From positions 1 to 23,997 of the forward strand of contig JBDREF010000080.1 of the NCBI GenBank assembly GCA_043820045.1: a stretch of DNA of 23,997 nucleotides, in the 5' to 3' direction. Position 1 is the first letter of the stretch. Each line of letters opens with the position of its first letter. The translations under genes and the position numbers were made by a program. The stretch is from JBDREF01 sp043820045. GTDB taxonomy: Bacteria > Planctomycetota > Phycisphaerae > Sedimentisphaerales > Anaerobacaceae. This document shows, one piece after another, positions 1-6,766 of this stretch. The notes under the pieces were generated by a model. The model made no database searches and was not told where the DNA came from. It saw nothing but the letters and a program-made list of their open reading frames with translations.

Positions 1-37
1 GTGACATAGGATTCGTAAGTAGGCAAGAAGGCACAAA

Positions 38-2116
38 ATGCGTAACAGCGACAAACTCACAGAGTTGACGGAGCAAGCGTCCCTGGCGATAAACACGCTA
101 AGCCCGACCGACCTGTCGGAGGTCGGGAGTCTGCAGGAAATTCTCGGGCGGATTAGCGAGTCTATTGCAGAGATAAAAGACGCCCCCGTTGAGCTGCTGG
201 AACAGGCCAAAGGGGAGACCTCCAGCTCGGTTGAGGCACTGCATAAAATACTCCAGCAGGACGTCGAAGACACCTCGCAGGCAATAGAAATGGTATCGCA
301 CGCGGTTGTTACCCTTCAGAGCCTGGTCGCTCAAGTCAGCGAGTCCGCCGTCGCGCCCGATCCGGAACAGACACAAGGCGCCGCCCCGGAAGAAGCTGAG
401 ACTGTTATTCCTGAAGACGACCTGCCGTTGGTGCTTGATTTCATCGCCGAGGCCTATGAGCATATTGAGTCCGCTGAGGCCGGACTGCTCGATCTCGAAA
501 GTAAGCCGGACGACAGCGAGGTGCTCAACCAGATTTTTCGGGCGTTTCATACCATAAAAGGAATGGCAGGATTTCTGAACCTCAGCGAAATAGGCTCTTT
601 GGCGCATTCAGCGGAGAATCTGCTCGACAACGCGCGCAAAGGTGAGCTTGTTTTGGCCGGCACGAACAGCGATGCGGTCTTCGAATCGATTGACATGCTC
701 AAGAGGATGATTGCCGGACTTAAGGAATCGGTTGAGTCGGGCGAACCTGTTCCTGCCCAGGAAGGCCTGCCGAATCTGCTGGCTAAGTTGAAAGCTTCCG
801 TTGAGAGTAAAGGGGTAGAGGAATTTCTCGCCACGCCGGAAGGTCAGAAGAAGGACGAAGATCTGGACGAGATTCTCTGTGTCGAGGGCAAGGTGGAAAT
901 AAGGGAGACCACCACGAAGGCAAGAGGTTCTTCCGGCGACGAAAAAATAAAGGTCAGCACCGCCCGGCTCGACAATTTGATAAACATGGCGGGTGAGCTG
1001 GTAATTGCCCAACTGATGGTCACCGAAGAAGTCGGCAGAGCCCTGGCGGTTGAACAAGACCTGTCTCGGAAGATTGCCCATCAGAGCAAAATAGTCCGTG
1101 AGTTGCAGGAACTGTCAATGTCGATGCGGATGGTTCCGATTCACGGTGTTTTCCAGAAAATGGCGAGGTTGGTCCGCGACCTTTCGCATAAAGCGGGCAA
1201 GGATGTGGCGTTTAGTACAGTGGGCGATGACACGGAACTGGACCGCAATATCGTGGACAAGATTGCCGACCCTCTGGTGCACATGGTGCGCAATTCCGTT
1301 GACCACGGCATAGAGCCGAGGGCCGAACGCACCAAGGCGGGCAAAAATCCGAACGGACAACTCGAACTGCGTGCATTCCACCAGGCCGGGGACATCGTTA
1401 TAGAAATCGAGGATGACGGCAGAGGCCTTGATAAAGAGCGCATTTTGGAGAAAGCCATCAGTAACGGCATAGTCGAACCCGGTCAGGAATTAAGCGAGGA
1501 AGAAATACATAAACTGATTTTTCACGCGGGTCTCTCAACTGCCAAACAGGTAACGAGCGTTTCCGGACGCGGCGTCGGCATGGACGTTGTCAAGAAGAAC
1601 ATCGAGGCCCTGCACGGCAAAATCGAGATCGATTCCAAGCTCGGCGTCGGAACCACCTTTACCGTTCGTCTGCCTCTGACTCTGGCCATAATCGACGGTC
1701 AGATTGTCAAGGTGAGCGGCGAAAGCTACATCATCCCGATAAACTCGATAGTGCGGAGCCTCAGGCCCAAACGCGAGCAGATCTCCAGCGTGCAGAGCCG
1801 CGGTGAAATGGTGATGATCCGGGGCAAGCTCTTGCCGTTGGTCCGCCTGTATGAGTTGTTCGGCGTTGTGCCGACGACTGAGGACCCAACCGAGGCGTTG
1901 CTGATGGTGGTGGAAGAAGACAACAATAGATGTTGCCTGCTTGTTGACGAATTGCTGGGACAGCAGCAGGTGGTCATAAAGAGCCTCGGTGAAGGATTGG
2001 GCTCGGTAAAAGGAGTTTCCGGCGGAGCCATAATGGGCGACGGGAGGGTGAGATTGATTCTTGACGTTCCCAGCGTGATGAAACTGGCATATAACGGAGC
2101 CGGATTCCGTTCATGA
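38..2116 (+). CDS. cheA: Chemotaxis histidine kinase CheA
   Basis: This is the cytoplasmic kinase that autophosphorylates in response to chemoreceptors and passes phosphate to response regulators. The HPt (P1) domain spans about residues 128-235, with phospho-acceptor His171 in AFHTIKGMAGFL. The dimerisation helices cover about 303-370. The HATPase domain covers about 371-548, with N box HMVRNSVDHGIE (415-426), G1 DDGRGLD (459-465) and G2 GRGVGMDVV (510-518). A CheW-like P5 domain spans about 550-685. The stretch between P1 and P3 (about 236-302) is too short for a normal P2 regulator-docking domain. Residues 1-125 are an acidic, helical-looking N-terminal extension, so P1 is not at the N-terminus as in E. 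coli CheA. The ATG at 38 follows AAGAAGG at 24-30. The 37 bases upstream are too short to identify a preceding gene. It is first of the chemotaxis genes visible here, and cheR follows after 15 bases. The kinase assignment is secure. Confidence 0.97.
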   Translation: MRNSDKLTELTEQASLAINTLSPTDLSEVGSLQEILGRISESIAEIKDAPVELLEQAKGETSSSVEALHKILQQDVEDTSQAIEMVSHAVVTLQSLVAQVSESAVAPDPEQTQGAAPEEAETVIPEDDLPLVLDFIAEAYEHIESAEAGLLDLESKPDDSEVLNQIFRAFHTIKGMAGFLNLSEIGSLAHSAENLLDNARKGELVLAGTNSDAVFESIDMLKRMIAGLKESVESGEPVPAQEGLPNLLAKLKASVESKGVEEFLATPEGQKKDEDLDEILCVEGKVEIRETTTKARGSSGDEKIKVSTARLDNLINMAGELVIAQLMVTEEVGRALAVEQDLSRKIAHQSKIVRELQELSMSMRMVPIHGVFQKMARLVRDLSHKAGKDVAFSTVGDDTELDRNIVDKIADPLVHMVRNSVDHGIEPRAERTKAGKNPNGQLELRAFHQAGDIVIEIEDDGRGLDKERILEKAISNGIVEPGQELSEEEIHKLIFHAGLSTAKQVTSVSGRGVGMDVVKKNIEALHGKIEIDSKLGVGTTFTVRLPLTLAIIDGQIVKVSGESYIIPINSIVRSLRPKREQISSVQSRGEMVMIRGKLLPLVRLYELFGVVPTTEDPTEALLMVVEEDNNRCCLLVDELLGQQQVVIKSLGEGLGSVKGVSGGAIMGDGRVRLILDVPSVMKLAYNGAGFRS

Positions 2117-2131
2117 ACAACCTGGTATGTT

Positions 2132-2980
2132 ATGGAAACATTATTTGTACAAGATGTGGTCTTAAGCGAGAAAGACTTCCGTAAGATCAGCGACCTGGTC
2201 TATAAGCACTGCGGGATAAACCTGCATGACGGTAAGAAGGAGCTGGTCCGAGCCAGACTCGCGAAGCGCCTCCGCAACGGGAACTTCAAAACATTCCCTG
2301 AGTACATGAGGTATGTCATGGAAGACAAGACAGGGAGAGAGTTCTCCATGCTGATCGACTCACTCAGTACCAATCTGACGGCCTTTTTCCGCGAAAAACA
2401 GCATTTTGAGTTCATGCGAGAGAGTTTCCTGCCGCGACTGTTGGAACGTAATCGCAGAGATCGGAACTTTAGAATACGCTGCTGGAGCGCCGGCTGCTCG
2501 TCGGGAGAAGAGCCGTACTCGATAGCCATAACCCTGCATGAAGCAGTTGACAAGCAGGGCCGCTGGGACATCAAGGTCCTGGCCACGGACATCTCAACCA
2601 GCATACTCGAAAAGGCCAGGGAAGGCGTTTATGAGCAAGAACGTGTTGCGCCTGTTCCGCCCCTGCAGAAGAACAAGTACCTGGTGCTGCATCAGCAGGA
2701 TGGCCAGAAGGTGTTCGAAGCAGGTAAGATTCTGAAGGATATCGTGGTCTTCAAATACTTGAACTTGCAAAAAGAATGGCCGCTTAAAGGCCCTTTGGAT
2801 TTCATTTTCTGCCGCAACGTGATGATATACTTCGACAAGCCTACGCAGCAACGGTTGATAAACCGCTTTTGGGAACTGCTGAGCCCGGGAGGAATCCTGT
2901 TTACGGGCCACTCAGAATCGTTGACCGGCATTGAACATAGATTTGACTACATTCAGCCGACAATCTACATGAAAGCATAG
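2132..2980 (+). CDS. cheR: Chemoreceptor glutamate methyltransferase CheR
   Basis: This enzyme transfers methyl groups from S-adenosylmethionine to receptor glutamates and acts opposite CheB. The 282-residue length is normal. The N-terminal helical domain (about 10-85) leads into NLTAFFRE (81-88). The SAM-binding fold follows, with GCSSGEEPYS (121-130), LATDIS (150-155) and the FCRNVMIYF motif (226-234). No receptor-tail pentapeptide-binding insertion is obvious beyond the usual beta-subdomain region. The SD before the ATG at 2132 is weak (CCTGG region). The 15-base gap to cheA makes translational coupling plausible. The stop overlaps the SD of cheD. Confidence 0.96.
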   Translation: METLFVQDVVLSEKDFRKISDLVYKHCGINLHDGKKELVRARLAKRLRNGNFKTFPEYMRYVMEDKTGREFSMLIDSLSTNLTAFFREKQHFEFMRESFLPRLLERNRRDRNFRIRCWSAGCSSGEEPYSIAITLHEAVDKQGRWDIKVLATDISTSILEKAREGVYEQERVAPVPPLQKNKYLVLHQQDGQKVFEAGKILKDIVVFKYLNLQKEWPLKGPLDFIFCRNVMIYFDKPTQQRLINRFWELLSPGGILFTGHSESLTGIEHRFDYIQPTIYMKA

Positions 2981-2989
2981 GACAATAAT

Positions 2990-3475
2990 ATGTCAAAGAG
3001 AAGGGTAATAATAAACGTATCTGACGCAAAGGTTTCCAACGATCCCTCCGACGTACTTGTGACGTATTCATTGGGTTCATGCATTGGGATATGCTTATAT
3101 GACTCGGCCACGAAGGTTGGCGGCATGTTGCACTACCAGCTTCCAAGCTCGAAGATGGACCCGGAGCGGGCCAGAGCGAAACCTTTCATGTTTTGTGATA
3201 CAGGCCTGAAGTTTCTGCTTGAAAAGCTGACCGCAATGGGAGCAAAAATGAAACGGATGCAGATAAGATTAGCAGGCGGGGCATCGATGGACTCCGGCCC
3301 CAAAGGATTTGACATCGGCAAGAGAAACCATCTGGCTGTCAGGAAACTCATGTGGCAGAACGGCATGTTTATAGACTCGGAGGACGTTGGCGGGTTCTCG
3401 CCCCGAAATGTATATATGGATATGGCTGACGGTGTCGTAACGGTCAGATCGAACGGCCTCGAGAAGAGGTTATGA
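2990..3475 (+). CDS. cheD: Chemoreceptor glutamine deamidase CheD
   Basis: CheD deamidates receptor glutamines and, in organisms with CheC/CheX-type phosphatases, links to them for adaptation. The family triad is visible as Thr25, Cys31 and His48 (SLGSCIGICLYD, then MLHYQLP). The spacing (6 and 17 residues) equals that of Thr21/Cys27/His44 in the Thermotoga enzyme. The 161-residue length is typical. The SD AGGA at 2979-2982 overlaps the cheR stop codon and lies 7 bases before the ATG. Its neighbour downstream carries a CheX domain, which fits the known functional pairing of CheD with that phosphatase family. Confidence 0.95.
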   Translation: MSKRRVIINVSDAKVSNDPSDVLVTYSLGSCIGICLYDSATKVGGMLHYQLPSSKMDPERARAKPFMFCDTGLKFLLEKLTAMGAKMKRMQIRLAGGASMDSGPKGFDIGKRNHLAVRKLMWQNGMFIDSEDVGGFSPRNVYMDMADGVVTVRSNGLEKRL

Positions 3476-3518
3476 TCATAGTAGAAGCGTCGAAAACTAT
3501 TTTCGATGGAGGCATAAA

Positions 3519-4343
3519 ATGGCATTGAACGTATTGATAGTTGATGATTCAGTCTTGACACGCAAGAAGATAAGACGCATTATCGAAATGGTTGACGTCG
3601 AAGTGGACAATTTCGCGGAGGCTGGAAACGGCGCCGAGGCGCTTACGGTTCTCGACAAGTCCAAAGTGGACTTGGTGCTCGCGGACTTGAACATGCCCGA
3701 GATGGGCGGCGCCGAAATGATCCGCAGGATGCGGAGCAACAAGGCAACTGAGTCGGTTCCCGTTGTCGTCATCTCCACTGAATCCCAAACGACTCGTGTC
3801 AAAGAACTTCTGGCTGAAGGTGTAAGGGACTATCTGCACAAGCCGTTTACTCCTGAGGAATTCAGGGCGGTTATACAGACGGTCTGGAACAGGCCAAAAG
3901 TGGAAACAAAGAATGTCAACGAAGCTTTGATAGAAGCACTTGAGACTATGGCGTTCCTGACTGAAATGCCCATGGAGGAAGACTTGGCCGTATCAGAAGA
4001 GACCATATTGGCCGAAATCGGCTTCATGGGAGCAAGAAACGGGTGCATCCAAATAATCGCGGGGCTGAATTTCGGCAAGATTCTTGCTGAAAACATAGGC
4101 AACATTGCCGAACCCGACAAGGAGACCGCCTGCGATGCGATGCAGGAACTCACAAACGTCACCTGCGGGCTGTTTCTGCCCATGCTTACGTCGACAACTG
4201 CCGACCCGTTTGCCATTACTGTCCCTACGATTGAGATTTGCTGTGATTCAACACAGTGGCATGAGTTTATAGCAGACCCGAACAGCGTTGTGTCAAATAT
4301 AGAAGGTTACATGGTCGCCACCAGGTTGATTTTGAAAGATTAA
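3519..4343 (+). CDS. CheY-like receiver fused to a CheX-type phosphatase domain
   Basis: This is a two-domain cytoplasmic signalling protein of 274 residues. Residues 1-125 are a receiver domain with acidic pocket Asp9/Asp10, phospho-acceptor Asp56 (LADLNMP), Ser86 and Lys108 (LHKPF). Residues 132-274 resemble the CheX/CheC/FliY phosphatase family, with the active-site type E-x-x-N pair at Glu210 and Asn213 in AMQELTNVTCG and a preceding helix at about 134-148 (NEALIEALETMAFL). The inferred role is to receive phosphate from CheA and dephosphorylate itself or another CheY. No free CheY gene is visible in the window. SD GGAGG at 3508-3512 sits 6 bases before the ATG. The receiver is certain. 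The CheX assignment rests on the ELTN signature and length. Confidence 0.86.
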   Translation: MALNVLIVDDSVLTRKKIRRIIEMVDVEVDNFAEAGNGAEALTVLDKSKVDLVLADLNMPEMGGAEMIRRMRSNKATESVPVVVISTESQTTRVKELLAEGVRDYLHKPFTPEEFRAVIQTVWNRPKVETKNVNEALIEALETMAFLTEMPMEEDLAVSEETILAEIGFMGARNGCIQIIAGLNFGKILAENIGNIAEPDKETACDAMQELTNVTCGLFLPMLTSTTADPFAITVPTIEICCDSTQWHEFIADPNSVVSNIEGYMVATRLILKD

Positions 4344-4372
4344 AGATTTCTGTGGGGGCTGTGAGGAATGAT

Positions 4373-4744
4373 ATGAAAACCAAGGACTTTTCCGGAATTA
4401 GAAACAACGGGCGTTTGCCCGATCCTCGGGATGTCGAAGTTCCCGGTGATATCGGTGACTTACTGGATGATTATGTAGAATCAACGGAGTCGATGCTGGG
4501 CGAGCTTGAACAGGCGGCGCTGGCGTACGAGTCGGGGCAGAACCGCGAAGAGAACTCTGCGATCATACGGCGTGTCCTGCACAAGATCAAAGGCGAATCG
4601 TCGATGGTGGGTGTCGATCATATCTGCGAGTTTTGTCACCAGGCGGAGTTTGCCTTTGAAGAGCTGCCTGAGAACAAACGTTCAGATATGTTGCTGACGT
4701 TCAAAGATTGGGTGGCCACCGCCCTGAACAGCATGATGAACTGA
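4373..4744 (+). CDS. Stand-alone HPt phosphotransfer protein
   Basis: This small protein of 123 residues has an HPt domain like that of CheA. The phospho-acceptor is His70 in RVLHKIKGESSMVG. The flanking acidic helices (DDYVESTESMLGELEQAA, and EFCHQAEFAFEEL after the His helix) are as expected. It lacks kinase and receiver domains, so it can only relay or store phosphate between other Che proteins. The reading frame is open from GTG 4352, but the ATG at 4373 is preferred because GAGG (4363-4366) lies 6 bases upstream of it. It sits between the receiver-CheX gene and cheB, 6 bases before cheB. Its partners are inferred from position. Confidence 0.85.
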   Translation: MKTKDFSGIRNNGRLPDPRDVEVPGDIGDLLDDYVESTESMLGELEQAALAYESGQNREENSAIIRRVLHKIKGESSMVGVDHICEFCHQAEFAFEELPENKRSDMLLTFKDWVATALNSMMN

Positions 4745-4750
4745 AAGACC

Positions 4751-5824
4751 GTGGGGGAAATCGGTTTGGCAACTGCGATTAGAACAAAAGTCAAGGTGCT
4801 GATAGTAGATGACTCGGCGATAGTCCGCAAGATTTTGACCCAGCAATTGAGTCAATATCGGAGAATAGAGATTGTCGGCACTGCGCCCGATCCGTACATA
4901 GCACGCGATAAGATCGTTGAGCTGAACCCGGACGTGCTTACGCTCGACGTGGAAATGCCCAGGATGGACGGAATCACGTTCCTTCGAAAACTGATGGAGC
5001 ATCGCCCAATGCCTGTTATCGTGCTCAGTTCGCTGACGCCGAAGGGTGGAAAGACAGCCATGGAAGCGCTCGCAGCCGGTGCAGTGGATGTCATGAGCAA
5101 GCCCGGTGCGGCGTATACTGTCGGTGATGCCTGCAGGGAACTTGCCGAAAAGATTGAAGTGGCCTCGCGGGCCCGCGTGGACAGAGGGATGTCAGGTAGT
5201 AGTCTGAATGCGCCGGTAAAGCGACTGGACATGGTCGAGACGACCAACAAGATTTTCGCCATTGGTGCATCTACCGGAGGTGTCCAGGCGTTGGGACAGG
5301 TTCTCGGTGCTTTGCCCGCCAATGCTCCCGGGACACTGGTCGTCCAGCACATGCCGGCCAAGTTCACGACCTCGTTCGCCGAGCGTCTGGACAATGAATG
5401 CGCCGTAAATGTCCGGGAAGCCCAGGATGGGGACCGTGTCGTAGCCGGTCGCGTTCTTATTGCCCCGGGCGGCTTTCACATGCTGTTGCAGCGTTCCGGC
5501 GCGAACTACTATGTCGTCGTCAAGGATGGCCCCCCCGTCTGCCGGCAGAAACCGAGTGTGGAGGTCCTGTTCAACTCGGTCGCAAAATACGCCGGCGCCA
5601 ATGCGGTGGGAGCGATTCTCACCGGCATGGGAAATGACGGTGCGAAAGGTTTATTAAACATGCGTGAAAGCGGCGCCCACACTGTAGCCCAGGATGAGGC
5701 GTCGAGTATTGTTTTTGGTATGCCCAAGGAAGCTATACAGTTGGGGGCTGCTGAAAACATAAAGCCGTTGGGCGAAATAGCCCAGACTTTGATTAGGTTC
5801 GCCTGCGCGAACGTCAAAATATAG
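4751..5824 (+). CDS. cheB: Receptor methylesterase/deamidase CheB
   Basis: CheB removes methyl groups from chemoreceptors when phosphorylated by CheA. The receiver domain (about 14-130) has Asp20/Asp21, phospho-acceptor Asp66 (LTLDVEMPRMDG) and Lys117 (SKP). After a linker (about 135-165), the esterase domain carries the catalytic Ser174 (AIGASTGG), His200 (VVQHMP) and Asp296 (TGMGNDGAKG). The 357-residue length is usual. The start is uncertain. GTG 4751 gives this length, but TTG 4766 has a better placed purine run (GGGGGA at 4752-4757) and would remove five residues. It follows the HPt gene closely and completes the adaptation set with cheR and cheD. Confidence 0.96.
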   Translation: MGEIGLATAIRTKVKVLIVDDSAIVRKILTQQLSQYRRIEIVGTAPDPYIARDKIVELNPDVLTLDVEMPRMDGITFLRKLMEHRPMPVIVLSSLTPKGGKTAMEALAAGAVDVMSKPGAAYTVGDACRELAEKIEVASRARVDRGMSGSSLNAPVKRLDMVETTNKIFAIGASTGGVQALGQVLGALPANAPGTLVVQHMPAKFTTSFAERLDNECAVNVREAQDGDRVVAGRVLIAPGGFHMLLQRSGANYYVVVKDGPPVCRQKPSVEVLFNSVAKYAGANAVGAILTGMGNDGAKGLLNMRESGAHTVAQDEASSIVFGMPKEAIQLGAAENIKPLGEIAQTLIRFACANVKI

Positions 5825-5840
5825 GAAAAAGGGAAATTAT

Positions 5841-6239
5841 ATGTTTCAGGCAAAAGACATTATGACAACCGAACTTGTCACTGTCAAAAGGAATACGGGG
5901 ATACACGAGGCCATACGTATTCTGGTGGAGAATAATGTCACGGGCCTTCCGGTGGTCAACGATGACATGACTCTGGCCGGAATCATCTCCGAAAAGGATA
6001 TGCTGGGCCTATTGTACAATATCGAAGACAAGCCCGGAAATGTCGAGAACTTCATGACCGAAGATGTGGTCTGCTTTGATAAGGAAGACAGCCTTATCGA
6101 TATCGCCGAGAGTTTTATCAATGGCAGTTTCCGCAGAGTCCCGATACTGGACAAAGGCAAAATAGTGGGCATTATCAGTAGAAAAGACATTATTGCCTAC
6201 ATATTAAAACTCAGACGCAAAAACAAGGCGATGGTCTGA
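5841..6239 (+). CDS. CBS-pair protein, first tandem copy
   Basis: This protein of 132 residues consists only of two CBS motifs (about 6-60 and 70-125). The repeated features are AKDIMTTELVTV...VTGLPVVNDD...GIISEKD and ENFMTEDVVCF...RRVPILDKGKIVGIISRKD. CBS pairs (Bateman modules) usually bind adenine nucleotides and act as energy or ligand sensors. No effector domain is attached. The start ATG has AAGGGA at 5829-5834. The gene begins 16 bases after cheB, so it is very probably in the same operon. It is roughly 55% identical (hand alignment) to the next gene, so the pair arose by duplication. The ligand and partner are unknown. Confidence 0.9.
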   Translation: MFQAKDIMTTELVTVKRNTGIHEAIRILVENNVTGLPVVNDDMTLAGIISEKDMLGLLYNIEDKPGNVENFMTEDVVCFDKEDSLIDIAESFINGSFRRVPILDKGKIVGIISRKDIIAYILKLRRKNKAMV

Positions 6240-6270
6240 GAACACCCCTTAGTGTCCCGGAAGGTTCCGT

Positions 6271-6651
6271 ATGTACGAAACAAAAACTGTCATGACGGCC
6301 GAGGTAAGAACTGTCAGAAGGCAAACCCCGATTTACGATGCGGTGGAAGTACTCCTGGACAGTGGCGTTACGGGCCTGCCCGTAGTTGACGACGACATGA
6401 CACTGGTGGGGATTATCACGGAGAAAGACGTGCTGAGATTGCTCTCCCAGGTCGAGGACGAGTCGGCAACGGTGGGACAGTTCATGACACGCGATGTGGT
6501 AAGTTTCGACGACGAGGCGGATCTGATCGAAATCTGCGAGTGTCTTATCGAGAGCGATTTTCGAAGAGTCCCGATTATTTCACAGGGCAAGCTGGCAGGC
6601 ATTGTCAGCAGAAGGGACATCATCAAATACATACTCGATCCGATCGGATGA
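6271..6651 (+). CDS. CBS-pair protein, second tandem copy
   Basis: This second CBS-only protein (126 residues) is collinear with its neighbour from MYETKTVMTAEVRTV to the end of RRVPIISQGKLAGIVSRRD. Both CBS motifs are intact. It ends shortly after the second motif and lacks the basic tail (LRRKNK) of the first copy. SD GGAAGG at 6258-6263 precedes the ATG, and the gap between the two CBS genes is 31 bases. The two proteins could form a heterodimeric sensor. This is the last gene of the operon, because a hairpin and then a convergent gene follow. Confidence 0.9.
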   Translation: MYETKTVMTAEVRTVRRQTPIYDAVEVLLDSGVTGLPVVDDDMTLVGIITEKDVLRLLSQVEDESATVGQFMTRDVVSFDDEADLIEICECLIESDFRRVPIISQGKLAGIVSRRDIIKYILDPIG

Positions 6652-6662
6652 CTCACCGGCCG

Positions 6663-6707
6663 GACAAAAACAAAGGGGCCCATACCGAATAACTCAGTAT
6701 GGACCCC
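6663..6707 (-). terminator. Intrinsic terminator between convergent transcripts
   Basis: The arms GGGGCCCATAC (6675-6685) and GTATGGACCCC (6697-6707) form an 11-base stem with one mismatch or wobble around an 11-base loop. Read on the minus strand, the stem is followed at once by TTTGTTTTTG (6674-6665), a good U-tract. It therefore best terminates the large minus-strand gene, whose stop codon is about 60 bases away. On the plus strand the same stem follows the second CBS gene but has only a weak T-run, so it may work less well in that direction. Confidence 0.78.
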
Positions 6708-6766
6708 GAGTTTATACAACTCTTAGATGCCAACCACTCAACCGCAGTTGCCATCCAAATTCCAAC

